From Scandinavium sp002470465 (GTDB lineage Bacteria > Pseudomonadota > Gammaproteobacteria > Enterobacterales > Enterobacteriaceae): 64,000 nt of DNA. The DNA lies in NCBI RefSeq assembly GCF_040750395.1, contig NZ_JBFLVD010000037.1, positions 1 through 64,000 of the forward strand, written 5' to 3'. The translations under genes were made by a program, and so were the position numbers. The notes beneath the pieces were generated by a model that was not told the DNA's origin, made no database searches, and saw only the letters and a program-made list of their open reading frames with translations. Below, piece after piece: positions 44,594 to 53,579 of the stretch (within the stretch, counting starts at the first letter, position 1; each line of letters opens with the position of its first letter).

Positions 44594-44683
44594 ATGGGTG
44601 GAATGGAACTGGCACTGTTAGTCCTGAAACTCATGGTTGCGTTGCTGCAACTGCTTGATGCAGTCCTGAAAACCTTCCGGTGA
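44594..44683 (+). CDS. tisB: SOS-induced membrane toxin TisB
   Basis: A 29-residue frame encodes a single amphipathic helix ending LLQLLDAVLKTFR. It has the same length as E. coli TisB and the same LQLLDAVLK core from memory. TisB inserts in the inner membrane, dissipates the proton gradient and promotes persistence during SOS. The ribosome site GGGAGAAG precedes the ATG; a second in-frame ATG three codons later is possible. LexA box upstream, IstR-1 pairing site in the leader, and a terminator after the stop complete the unit. Confidence 0.92.
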   Translation: MGGMELALLVLKLMVALLQLLDAVLKTFR

Positions 44684-44703
44684 TCGGGTTCAGGCCGTAC
44701 CGA

Positions 44704-44731
44704 AGAGGGGCGGGCAACCGCCCCTCTTTTA
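44704..44731 (+). terminator. Terminator of tisB
   Basis: GAGGGGCGG pairs with CCGCCCCTC around a four-base loop, followed by TTTT, 21 bases after the tisB stop. Confidence 0.92.
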
Positions 44732-44907
44732 TAAATCGCTGGCAACAATAGTTGCCGAGTGTTGTTTACAAAATCTGCCTGAACCCTGCGAATCAATCAG
44801 CCCGACATGGTTGTTCTGTCGTTTTACTGTGGTAGATTTCCACCGCGTTTAACGGATGTGCCAGTCACATATTCTTTCTTTTAAATCATTCACAAAGTAT
44901 TCATCGC

Positions 44908-46092
44908 ATGAAAAGGCATAAGAACGTCAGTCTGCTGTTGATGTTGGTGCTGCTTGTCGCCGTCGGGCAGATGGCGCAGACCATTTATATTCCGGCAATT
45001 GCCGACATGGCGCGCGAGCTGAACGTCCAGGAAGGCGCGGTGCAAAGCGTCATGGCCGCTTATCTGCTGACTTACGGCATTTCGCAGCTCTTTTACGGCC
45101 CGCTCTCCGATCGGGTGGGTCGCCGCCCGGTGATTCTGGTCGGGATGACGATTTTTATGCTGGCGACGGTCATCGCTATGACCACCCACAGCCTGACGGT
45201 TCTGATTGCCGCCAGCGCGCTGCAGGGAATGGGAACCGGCGTTGGCGGCGTGATGGCGCGTACGCTTCCGCGTGATTTATACGAAGGCACTCAGCTGCGT
45301 CACGCCAACAGCTTGCTGAATATGGGCATCCTGGTAAGCCCGCTGTTGGCCCCGCTGGTTGGCGGCCTGCTGGACACGGCCTGGAGCTGGCGCGCGTGCT
45401 ACGGTTTCCTGCTGGTGCTGTGCATGGGCGTAACGTTCAGCATGGCGCGCTGGATGCCGGAAACGCGTCCGCAAAACGCACCGCCAACGCGCTTATCCAC
45501 CCGCTACAAAACCCTGTTCGGCAACGGTGCTTTTAACTGCTATCTGCTGATGCTGATTGGCGGCCTGGCGGGTATTGCGGTGTTTGAAGCCTGTTCCGGC
45601 GTGCTGCTGGGCGCGGGTCTGGGCTACAGCAGCATGGTGGTCAGTATTCTGTTCATCCTGCCGATCCCGGCGGCCTTTTTTGGTGCCTGGTTCGCCGGTC
45701 GCCAAAATAAGCGCTTCGCCAGCCTGATGTGGCAGTCGGTCATCAGCTGTCTGCTGGCCGGGCTGATGATGTGGATCCCCGGTCTGTTCGGCGTGATGAA
45801 CGTCTGGACGCTGCTGGTGCCTGCCGCGCTGTTCTTCTTCGGTGCCGGAATGCTGTTCCCGCTCGCTACCAGCGGCGCGATGGAACCCTTCCCGTTCCTC
45901 GCAGGCACGGCAGGTGCGCTGGTCGGCGGTCTGCAAAATATTGGCTCCGGTGCGCTGGCCTGGCTTTCCGCGATGCTGCCGCAAACCGGGCAAAGCAGCC
46001 TTGGGTTACTGATGACCCTGATGGGGCTGCTGATTCTGCTGTGCTGGCTGCCGCTCGCTTCGCGCTTTAACCAGCACCAGCAGCCCATCTGA
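44908..46092 (+). CDS. emrD: MFS multidrug transporter EmrD
   Basis: The 394-residue protein has twelve hydrophobic segments and the MFS loop motif GPLSDRVGRRPV near 66. It matches E. coli EmrD from end to end from memory. It is a proton-linked drug exporter of the DHA1 group. It sits next to tisB as in E. coli. Confidence 0.97.
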   Translation: MKRHKNVSLLLMLVLLVAVGQMAQTIYIPAIADMARELNVQEGAVQSVMAAYLLTYGISQLFYGPLSDRVGRRPVILVGMTIFMLATVIAMTTHSLTVLIAASALQGMGTGVGGVMARTLPRDLYEGTQLRHANSLLNMGILVSPLLAPLVGGLLDTAWSWRACYGFLLVLCMGVTFSMARWMPETRPQNAPPTRLSTRYKTLFGNGAFNCYLLMLIGGLAGIAVFEACSGVLLGAGLGYSSMVVSILFILPIPAAFFGAWFAGRQNKRFASLMWQSVISCLLAGLMMWIPGLFGVMNVWTLLVPAALFFFGAGMLFPLATSGAMEPFPFLAGTAGALVGGLQNIGSGALAWLSAMLPQTGQSSLGLLMTLMGLLILLCWLPLASRFNQHQQPI

Positions 46093-46172
46093 TTTTCCCG
46101 GCGGCAGGTTTTGCTTGCCCTGTCGCCCGCTTTTTGGCTTTATTCTGGCATCCGTCTGAACAGAGCCTCGCC

Positions 46173-47477
46173 ATGAATGCCACCGAACTGACCGAACTGA
46201 AACAGCGCTTTCCACTGGTTGCTGAACTCATTGCGCTACGTGAAACCCGCTGGCTGAATCCAAAATCCTCCTCACTGGCCGTTGGCCTGCCCTACGTAGG
46301 GCTTACTGCGGAGGATGTAAAAGATGCCCATGCCCGCCTCGCACGCTTTGCGCCTTATCTTGAAAAAGCCTTTCCGGAAACCGCGCCCACCCACGGCATT
46401 ATCGAATCAGAGCTGATCCCCATTCCGGCCATGCAGCGCCGCCTTGAACAGGAGTACGGTCAACCGATAGCGGGCACGCTGCTGCTGAAAAAAGACAGCC
46501 ACCTGCCTATTTCCGGCTCCATCAAAGCCCGTGGCGGCATCTATGAAGTGCTGGCCCATGCTGAAAAGCTGGCGATTGAGGCGGGTTTGCTCTCCGTCAG
46601 TGATGACTACAGTCGGCTGTTATTGCCCGAAGCTCAGCGCTTTTTCAGCCAGTACAGTATCGCCGTCGGTTCTACGGGGAATCTGGGGATGTCGATTGGC
46701 ATCATCAGCGCCAGGCTCGGCTTCAGGGTCACCGTACACATGTCTGCCGATGCCCGCGAATGGAAGAAGGCAAAGCTGCGCAGCCACGGCGTTGAGGTCA
46801 TTGAGTATACTGAAGATTACGGTGTTGCCGTGGAGCAAGGACGTATCGCCGCCGGGCGCGATCCGAGCTGTTTTTTCATCGACGACGAAAACTCCCGCAA
46901 TCTGTTTCTGGGGTATGCAGTGGCAGGCGAGCGGCTGAAAGCCCAGTTTAGCGATCAGGGTCGCGTGGTGGACGCAGATCATCCTCTGTATGTTTACCTG
47001 CCCTGCGGCGTTGGCGGAGGGCCGGGCGGCGTGGCGTTTGGCTTAAAACTCGCCTTTGGCGATCATGTTCACTGCTTTTTTGCCGAGCCCACGCACTCAC
47101 CTTGCATGCTGCTCGGGGTTTATACCGGCCTGCATGATGGAATTTCGGTGCAGAAACTTGGCATCGACAATATCACCGCCGCAGACGGTCTGGCCGTGGG
47201 TCGCGCTTCCGGTTTTGTTGGACGCGCCATGGAGCATTTGCTGGACGGTTTTTACACCCTGGACGATCAAACTCTGTACGACATGCTTGGCTGGCTGGCG
47301 CAGGAAGAGCACCTTTTCCTTGAGCCGTCGGCGCTGGCCGGAATGGCCGGACCACAGCGGACAGGTGCTCTGCTGGCACCCGAGAAAATCTGCCAGGCCA
47401 CCCATCTGGTGTGGGCAACAGGTGGCGGCATGGTGCCGGAAGCCGAGATGGCGCAATACCTGGCGAAAGGGCGTTAA
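46173..47477 (+). CDS. dsdA: D-serine ammonia-lyase
   Basis: The 434-residue product from the ATG at 46173 is a fold-type II PLP enzyme. The Lys is in SGSIKARGGIYE near 110, with GSTGNLG near 165 and the glycine-rich phosphate loop PCGVGGGPGG near 278. It deaminates D-serine to pyruvate and protects against D-serine. In E. coli it is linked to dsdC and dsdX; here neither is present and the neighbours are emrD and a sulfatase-maturase, so regulation must differ. Confidence 0.95.
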   Translation: MNATELTELKQRFPLVAELIALRETRWLNPKSSSLAVGLPYVGLTAEDVKDAHARLARFAPYLEKAFPETAPTHGIIESELIPIPAMQRRLEQEYGQPIAGTLLLKKDSHLPISGSIKARGGIYEVLAHAEKLAIEAGLLSVSDDYSRLLLPEAQRFFSQYSIAVGSTGNLGMSIGIISARLGFRVTVHMSADAREWKKAKLRSHGVEVIEYTEDYGVAVEQGRIAAGRDPSCFFIDDENSRNLFLGYAVAGERLKAQFSDQGRVVDADHPLYVYLPCGVGGGPGGVAFGLKLAFGDHVHCFFAEPTHSPCMLLGVYTGLHDGISVQKLGIDNITAADGLAVGRASGFVGRAMEHLLDGFYTLDDQTLYDMLGWLAQEEHLFLEPSALAGMAGPQRTGALLAPEKICQATHLVWATGGGMVPEAEMAQYLAKGR

Positions 47478-48598
47478 CTCACCTGCTGACGCAGCATCGC
47501 CATCAGCTCCAGCGGCGAGCGGCGCTGATTGATTAAATCGCGCATCACCTTCATGTGTGGCGCAGTGTATTCAAAGAATGCACGATAGCCTTCGCATATT
47601 GCACTTTTGCCGGAAGCATCGCGATGTTTTGGGCAGTCTCCGTTGCAGAGCCGCAGCACGGCGCAGGAGTGACATTCCTGCGGCAGCGATGCCAGCTTGT
47701 AGTGCCCAAAAGCTGCCGCTTCGGCGCTGCTGTTTATGTCCTCCAGCGTGGTGTGGTGAATATTCCCCAGCCGGTAAGAGGGATAAACGTAGTGATCGCA
47801 CTGGTACACGTCACCGTTGCTCTCCAGCGCAAAAGCATGGCCGCAGGTTTTACTGAGCGAGCACATCTGTGAGGAAAAACCATTCCAGACCCCGAGCGTG
47901 GAATCAAACAACTGCACGAATACCCGACCAATATCCTCACGCACCCAGACGTCAAAGACCCCGCACAGAAACTCACCCCACGCCTTCGCCGACACGGAGT
48001 ACTCATCCGGCTGATGGCGATCGTTCATCTCCAGCAGCGGGATGAATTGCAGGAACGGCGTGCCGAGCTCGCGCAGATAGCGATACAGGCGTTGCGGCTG
48101 CGCGCTGTTGAGGCTGTTCACCACAACTAAAAGATTAAATTCGACGCCGTGCGTCTTCAGGCACTCAATTGCCCGCAGCACCTTGTGATGCGTGGGATTC
48201 CCGCTGCGGCTGACGCGAAACGCATCGTGTAACGCTGCCGGGCCATCAAGAGAGATACCCACCAGCCAGTTGTGATCTTTGAAGAACTGACACCATTCGT
48301 CGTTCAGTAACACGCCGTTGGTCTGAAAGGCGTTGTAGATGCGCTTCTCCCCGGCGTAGCGCTGCTGAAGCACCACGACGCGGCGAAAGAAATCGAGCCC
48401 GCAGAGCGTGGGTTCGCCGCCCTGCCAGGCAAACTGCACATCGCCGCCGGGCTGCGCATCAATATGCTGACGAATGAAAGCCTCCAGCGTGGTGTCGCTC
48501 ATCACCGGCTGTTGGTTTTTTTCGAGATAAAAACAGTAGCGACAACGGAGGTTACAGCGCGAGCTGGCCGGTTTAGCCATGACGTGACATCCAGTCAT
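47474..48598 (-). CDS. Anaerobic sulfatase-maturating radical SAM enzyme
   Basis: The 374-residue protein has the radical SAM cluster CNLRCRYCFYLEK near residue 16 and GGEPTLCG near 62. C-terminal SPASM cysteines occur near 253 (CSLSKTCGHA), 273 and 314-330 (CHSCAVLRLCNGDCPKH). Such enzymes oxidise the active-site Cys or Ser of sulfatases to formylglycine. The partner is very likely the sulfatase YidJ two genes away. Its 3' end overlaps dsdA by 4 bp tail to tail. Confidence 0.93.
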   Translation of the reverse strand: MTGCHVMAKPASSRCNLRCRYCFYLEKNQQPVMSDTTLEAFIRQHIDAQPGGDVQFAWQGGEPTLCGLDFFRRVVVLQQRYAGEKRIYNAFQTNGVLLNDEWCQFFKDHNWLVGISLDGPAALHDAFRVSRSGNPTHHKVLRAIECLKTHGVEFNLLVVVNSLNSAQPQRLYRYLRELGTPFLQFIPLLEMNDRHQPDEYSVSAKAWGEFLCGVFDVWVREDIGRVFVQLFDSTLGVWNGFSSQMCSLSKTCGHAFALESNGDVYQCDHYVYPSYRLGNIHHTTLEDINSSAEAAAFGHYKLASLPQECHSCAVLRLCNGDCPKHRDASGKSAICEGYRAFFEYTAPHMKVMRDLINQRRSPLELMAMLRQQVS

Positions 48599-48607
48599 TT
48601 CAGTCCC

Positions 48608-48958
48608 TTAGAATAGTATTACGAGCTGCTGTAAGTGAGTTATAGCAAACAACAAAGCCAGGGAGAGGACCGCGAGAGCGATCAAAAATTTATCACGCAC
48701 TGCTCTATTTTGAGAAAAGTCCAGGTCTGTAACATTCATCAGATTGCGGCTGCGGGTGTAGTGCCAGAGGATAAAACTCACCACCATCAACACCGCCACG
48801 GAGAGCCAGAACGGCGTACCCGACCGGTGCCAGTTGTGCTTAAGCGCCAGCGCCATTAGCGCGCCATAGCCAAGCAGGGTGCGGAACCAGGCAAGTGACG
48901 TGCGTTCTGGCTGAAGACCGGGATCGCTCACGCGACGCGCGCGACGGTTATCCGGCAT
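48608..48958 (-). CDS. yidG: DUF202 membrane protein YidG
   Basis: From the start at 48958 the product has 116 residues, begins MPDNRRARRVSDPGLQPERT and has three hydrophobic segments. The DUF202 family hallmark is LQPERTSLAWFRTLLGYGAL. Function is unknown. It overlaps yidH by 11 bp. Confidence 0.92.
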   Translation of the reverse strand: MPDNRRARRVSDPGLQPERTSLAWFRTLLGYGALMALALKHNWHRSGTPFWLSVAVLMVVSFILWHYTRSRNLMNVTDLDFSQNRAVRDKFLIALAVLSLALLFAITHLQQLVILF

Positions 48959-49295
48959 AGAACACCAGCACAATCACTACCGCCGCCACGCCTACCAGTG
49001 CCATGCTGATAATCAGCAGCCCGCGCGTATAGGGCAGATCGTCTTTCAGGCGCATCGCTCTTTCGTTATTGAGCCAGCGAAGATAACCGTAAATCGCCAG
49101 CGCGCCCGCAAACAGGCAAAGCAGGAGCGCCAGCAGTTCACGGATGAGCGGCGTGGCGAAATCCGGAGCCAGTTGGTCAAGACCAACACCCGCCGCCAGA
49201 AACCCCAGCGCGGTACGAATCCACGCCAGGAATGTGCGCTCGTTTGCCAGCGAGAAGCGGTAATCCGGCGCTTCGCCGAGACGGGATAGCTTCAT
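48948..49295 (-). CDS. yidH: DUF202 membrane protein YidH
   Basis: The 115-residue protein has three membrane segments and the DUF202 motif FSLANERTFLAWIRTALGFLAAG. It is paired with yidG as in E. coli. Function is unknown. Confidence 0.93.
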   Translation of the reverse strand: MKLSRLGEAPDYRFSLANERTFLAWIRTALGFLAAGVGLDQLAPDFATPLIRELLALLLCLFAGALAIYGYLRWLNNERAMRLKDDLPYTRGLLIISMALVGVAAVVIVLVFYAG

Positions 49296-49317
49296 TGTTG
49301 CTCCTTTATCTCATCCA

Positions 49318-49396
49318 TTTTTTGCCGGGCGGCACTACGTTTGCCCTGCCTGGGTACCCTGTAGGCCCGGTAAGCTTCGCGCCACCGGGCAGCAAC
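49318..49396. repeat. REP/BIME-like palindromes
   Basis: TTGCCGGGCGGC and GGCCCGGTAAGC...GCCACCGGGC palindromes lie between yidH and yidJ. Confidence 0.75.
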
Positions 49397-49409
49397 GGGA
49401 AACCGGTCA

Positions 49410-50903
49410 TCAAAACTTCTGCTTCTTCTCTTCCACCTTAACACCCTGAGTGGGCAGCCCGGTATCGTAGTCGCGCACCACCGGCGAGTAGCCATCCTCA
49501 GGACGTGGGCGAAACGCGCCCATCCAGCGGGGTTTCGCCTGAGCGCGCCACGGGCGCAGGCTCCACTGGTAGGTCCGGAACGGATCGCGGATTTTGTCCA
49601 TATAATCCAGCAGGCTGTCGTGCATTTCGTCGCGTACTTTAGCGTAGTCTGCATTCTCAATCAGGTTGCGCAGCTCGTCCGGGTCATTGTGTCTGTCGTA
49701 CAGCTCGTCGCTGGTGAACAGATTCAGCACCAGCTTCCAGCGGTCCGTCACCCAGCAGCGCACGGGGATGAAGCCGCCGAAGCTGTCGTGCTCAATTTCA
49801 TAGCGGTTAAACTCCACCATCACCCCACGAGCCGCATCCGCCTGCAGGATATTCTCGCCGGGCAAAATGTCGGGCTGATGAATTCCCGCCAGCGCCATCA
49901 TGGTCGGCAACAGATCGACATGACTGACGGGGGTGTCCACCTGCGCAGGTTTGCCGTGCGGCGGGCGCATGATAAGCGGGATACGGGTGATATCGTCGTA
50001 CATCGCCGCGCCTTTGCTGATAAGCCGGTGCGCGCCCATCATCTCACCGTGATCGGAGGTGTAAATCACCCAGGTATTTTCCCGCTGCTCCGGCGTCAGG
50101 GCGTTGATCACCCGGCCAATCTGATCGTCCACAAAGTCGTTGCAGGCAAAATACATTGGGTGATGGTAGCGGGCATCCTCGCCCACCGGCGACGGCATCG
50201 CCTGCGCCCACAGCCTGTGATGCTCGGGTTTGCCGTCCAGGCTATCGCGTCCTTTGTCGCCGAGCTCGTAGTAAAAGTCCTGATACTTCTCAAGATACGC
50301 CACCGGGCAGGTGAACGGATGATGCGGCTCGTCGTAGGAGACCACCATCAGGAACGGCTCGTCCTGGCGATCCGGTTTGCCGAGAAAATCGATCGCCCGA
50401 TTGCTGATGCGGTACGCCCAGGTGAAGGTTTCATCTATCTGATGCTCCTGCAAATCCTCCACGCTGTTCAGGCCGTTACGCCACAGGCTGATTTGCTCAT
50501 CGGTCAGCTCCGACAGGTAGTTCGCCCCGTCATACCAGTACTCCGCATCCCACTCGGGCGGGCAAACGCCTGTGCCGAAGTAATCGTGTCCATCGAGATG
50601 CCATTTGCCGATGTAGCAGGTGCGGTAGCCCGCGTCCTGAAAATAGCGCCCCATCGTTGAGATGTTTTTCCCCGGCGCGACGTTGTTGGTCCATGGCCCG
50701 GACTGGTTGGCATAAATACCGGTAAACAGCCCGGCGCGGGCTGGCGTACAGACGGGCGAGCAGGTGTAGGCCGAATTAAAGCGGATCCCTTCCTCAGCAA
50801 GTTGGTCAATATGGTTCGTATTCAGCGGCTTCCCGCTATAGCAGCCCACCATGTTGGTGGCCTGGGTGTCGGTCATGATGAACAGGAAATTGGGACGGCT
50901 CAT
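49410..50903 (-). CDS. yidJ: Sulfatase YidJ
   Basis: The 497-residue type I sulfatase has the N-terminal metal site FIMTDTQ near 8 and the formylglycine motif CTPAR in SPVCTPARAGLFTG near 50. YTSDHGEMMGAH lies near 278 with the second metal site. The modified residue is Cys, fitting the anaerobic maturase gene nearby. It has no clear signal peptide, so it may act in the cytosol on a substrate brought in by YidK. It overlaps yidK by 4 bp. Confidence 0.94.
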   Translation of the reverse strand: MSRPNFLFIMTDTQATNMVGCYSGKPLNTNHIDQLAEEGIRFNSAYTCSPVCTPARAGLFTGIYANQSGPWTNNVAPGKNISTMGRYFQDAGYRTCYIGKWHLDGHDYFGTGVCPPEWDAEYWYDGANYLSELTDEQISLWRNGLNSVEDLQEHQIDETFTWAYRISNRAIDFLGKPDRQDEPFLMVVSYDEPHHPFTCPVAYLEKYQDFYYELGDKGRDSLDGKPEHHRLWAQAMPSPVGEDARYHHPMYFACNDFVDDQIGRVINALTPEQRENTWVIYTSDHGEMMGAHRLISKGAAMYDDITRIPLIMRPPHGKPAQVDTPVSHVDLLPTMMALAGIHQPDILPGENILQADAARGVMVEFNRYEIEHDSFGGFIPVRCWVTDRWKLVLNLFTSDELYDRHNDPDELRNLIENADYAKVRDEMHDSLLDYMDKIRDPFRTYQWSLRPWRAQAKPRWMGAFRPRPEDGYSPVVRDYDTGLPTQGVKVEEKKQKF

Positions 50904-52615
50904 GGTTTTTCCTTAATCTCTTTAGCGAAAACGTCAGGCCCTGCGCGGCGCGCCTGCCAGCCCGAAAACAGGAGATACAGCACCACCGCGACGGTGATGC
51001 CGTAGCTCAGAACGGTCAGCCATTTCACGTGATAGCCGCCGAACTGCGCCAGCCCGGAATAGACGCCAATCATCGCGAACAGGACGCCAACGGAGGCGAT
51101 TTTCGCGTTTCGCCACGGTTTCATGTCCACGGCAAAGGCATCATGGAACTTAAACGGCGTGGCGCGCGGCCAGAGGGCGCCGATGACCAGCATCAGCACC
51201 ACGTTGATGCAGAAGGTGCAGGCCAGCACGTAGAGGAAATGCAGCTCGAAATGCACCAGATATTTCAGAATGATGTAGCTACAGATGCCAAAAAGCATGG
51301 CGGCTTTTGCCGCCACGGCGGGAATACGCGGGAAGAAAAAGCCCATGATCACAATCGTTACCAGCGGCACGTTGTAGATGCCGTTGAGCTGCTTCATCCA
51401 GGTGTAAAGCCCTTCAGGCGCGTTGGCGATCCACGGTGCAACCAGCACGGAGACGATCGCCACGATAAACCCAAAGCGACGGCCCACAGAAACCAGCTGC
51501 TCCGGCCTGGCCTGCTCGTTGATAATGCGGCGATAAATGCCCATGCTGAATAGCGTTGACGCACTATTCAGAAAACCGCAGAACGCGCTGATAATCGCGC
51601 CGAAAAGTACCGCGCTGAAGAAGCCAATCAGCGGCAACGGCATCACTTTGTTGACCAGCGCCGGGTAGGCCATATCGGCTTTCGGCAGGTCCTGGAACAG
51701 GTGAAAAGCAATTACCCCCGGCAGCACCAGAATTAAAGGATCGAGCATCTTCAGCACCGCCGTCAGCAGCGCGCCTTTTTGTCCTTCAGCCAGGCTTTTC
51801 GAGGCCAGCGTACGCTGGACAATGCCCTGATTGGTACACCAGTAGAACGTGTTAACCAGAATCAGTCCGGTCAGCGCCGCGCCAATAGGCACCGGATCGT
51901 GGCTGCCGCCGACAGAGTTGAGCATCTGGCTGTGATCGGTAGTCAGCTTATGAAGACCCGCCGAAAGGCTACCGCCGCCCATCGCCATCAGGCCAAACAG
52001 TGGTACCATCAGGCCGCCAATCACCAGTCCGATACCGTTAATCACATCGGCGATGGCTATCGCCCTCATGCCACCGACCACCGCGTAGAGAATGCCGCAA
52101 ATGCCCAGCACGGCCGACATTGCCCAGATAGCCGCGTTCTGGCTGATGCCAAACGCTTCGGCCACGTGGAACATGCTGTTAAACGCCAGCGCGCCGGAAT
52201 AAAGAATGATCGGCAGGAAGCAGATGCCTGTGGCAATCAGGAAACAGCAGTCGATGATGATGCGGGTCGTTTTATCGTAGCGTTCTTCAATAAAATCCGG
52301 GATGGTAGCGATGCCGCGCTGGAGGTAGCGCGGCAGGAAAATTAAGGCCAGGAAAATCAGAGGAATGGCGGAGATAACCTCCCAGGCCATCACCGACATG
52401 CCGCTGCGGTAAGCCTGGCCCGTCAGGCCAACCAGCTGTTCAGTCGACAGGTTGGTCAACATCAGCGATGCCGCAATCACCGGCGCTTTCAGCGAACGTC
52501 CGGCCAGAAAATAGCCCTGTTGCGAAGCCGTGTCGGCCTTGCGTAACTTCCACCATGTAATCAATGCCACCAGTAGGGTAAATGCTATAAAGCTCACAAT
52601 CTGTTGAATGTTCAT
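50900..52615 (-). CDS. yidK: Sodium:solute symporter YidK
   Basis: The 571-residue protein has about fourteen membrane segments and the SSS signature region GGMRAIAIADVINGIG near 170. It resembles sodium-glucose type transporters. It is in an operon with yidJ, so a sulfated sugar is the likely substrate. It is divergent from yidL over 84 bp. Confidence 0.93.
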   Translation of the reverse strand: MNIQQIVSFIAFTLLVALITWWKLRKADTASQQGYFLAGRSLKAPVIAASLMLTNLSTEQLVGLTGQAYRSGMSVMAWEVISAIPLIFLALIFLPRYLQRGIATIPDFIEERYDKTTRIIIDCCFLIATGICFLPIILYSGALAFNSMFHVAEAFGISQNAAIWAMSAVLGICGILYAVVGGMRAIAIADVINGIGLVIGGLMVPLFGLMAMGGGSLSAGLHKLTTDHSQMLNSVGGSHDPVPIGAALTGLILVNTFYWCTNQGIVQRTLASKSLAEGQKGALLTAVLKMLDPLILVLPGVIAFHLFQDLPKADMAYPALVNKVMPLPLIGFFSAVLFGAIISAFCGFLNSASTLFSMGIYRRIINEQARPEQLVSVGRRFGFIVAIVSVLVAPWIANAPEGLYTWMKQLNGIYNVPLVTIVIMGFFFPRIPAVAAKAAMLFGICSYIILKYLVHFELHFLYVLACTFCINVVLMLVIGALWPRATPFKFHDAFAVDMKPWRNAKIASVGVLFAMIGVYSGLAQFGGYHVKWLTVLSYGITVAVVLYLLFSGWQARRAGPDVFAKEIKEKP

Positions 52616-52699
52616 CTTGCAGCCCTTAACGATTTATTATTCGGGGATTACACTCCCCATTAATGTGCTGGGCAGATAATTGGTTGTGGACGAAATAAA

Positions 52700-53560
52700 A
52701 TGAATGGAAAAAGCGTTCTTTTGCATGTAAAAAACGAAACCACTTACAATATTCCGTTAGTTATTGACGAAAATGTGATCTCCAGCGGCATCTCATTAAT
52801 TTCACTCTGGCATACGCTGGCCGACGAAAGCTACAAGGTTATTTGGCCAAGGGATAAGAAAAAACCGCTGATACCGAATTCATGGGTGGCTATCTACACC
52901 CTACAGGGCTGCGGCCAGCTGCTGCTGCGCGACGGTACGGAAATAATCCTGAACGGCAACTGCATTATTTTCCTGAAACCTATGGATATTCAGTCCTATC
53001 ACTGCGCAGGCCTGCTGTGGGAACAATACTGGATGGAGTTTATCCCCACCAACGTGATGGAAATTCCGCTATTACAGACGGGTATAATTTATAACGGTGA
53101 GATATTTAACCAGGAGCTGTCGGAAGTTGCGTTATTGATTGCTCATAAAGACCCACTAAAGAATAACCTCGCGGTCGCGTTCTTAACCAAAATGATATAC
53201 CAGTGGATATGTCTTATTTCAGAAAACGGCAAGAAAGATGCGCTGCTTATTCAGATTGAGAAATTACTGTCAGTATTACACAGCGATCTACAGCGAAACT
53301 GGAGCGTGACGGAAATGGCGCAAAAGATGCAATGCAGCGAGCAATATCTGCGGCGTCTGTTTCTACGCTACACCGGAAAAACGCCAAAGGAGTACTACCT
53401 GGACGCGCGTCTGGACCTTGCGCATTCGCTGCTGAGGCAGGAGGGACAAAGCGTGGGAAAAGTGGCCGATATGCTGAATTTTTTCGACTCGTTTCACTTC
53501 AGCAAGGCGTTTAAGCGCAGGTTTGGCCTCCCGCCGTCTCAGCTGTTAAAGGGGGAGTAA
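52700..53560 (+). CDS. yidL: AraC-family regulator YidL
   Basis: The 286-residue protein has an N-terminal cupin-like sensor (WVAIYTLQGCGQLLLRDG near 62) and a C-terminal double helix-turn-helix at about 190-285, with MAQKMQCSEQYLRRLFLRYTG and ending in the family box FDSFHFSKAFKRRFGLPPSQ. It is divergent from yidK and probably regulates yidKJ. Confidence 0.9.
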   Translation: MNGKSVLLHVKNETTYNIPLVIDENVISSGISLISLWHTLADESYKVIWPRDKKKPLIPNSWVAIYTLQGCGQLLLRDGTEIILNGNCIIFLKPMDIQSYHCAGLLWEQYWMEFIPTNVMEIPLLQTGIIYNGEIFNQELSEVALLIAHKDPLKNNLAVAFLTKMIYQWICLISENGKKDALLIQIEKLLSVLHSDLQRNWSVTEMAQKMQCSEQYLRRLFLRYTGKTPKEYYLDARLDLAHSLLRQEGQSVGKVADMLNFFDSFHFSKAFKRRFGLPPSQLLKGE

Positions 53561-53579
53561 TCCCCCTTCGGTGAAACGA

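Noticed and set aside
49620..50660. 346-codon open frame opposite yidJ
   Set aside because: Shadow frame inside a gene with clear sulfatase motifs; no family resemblance.
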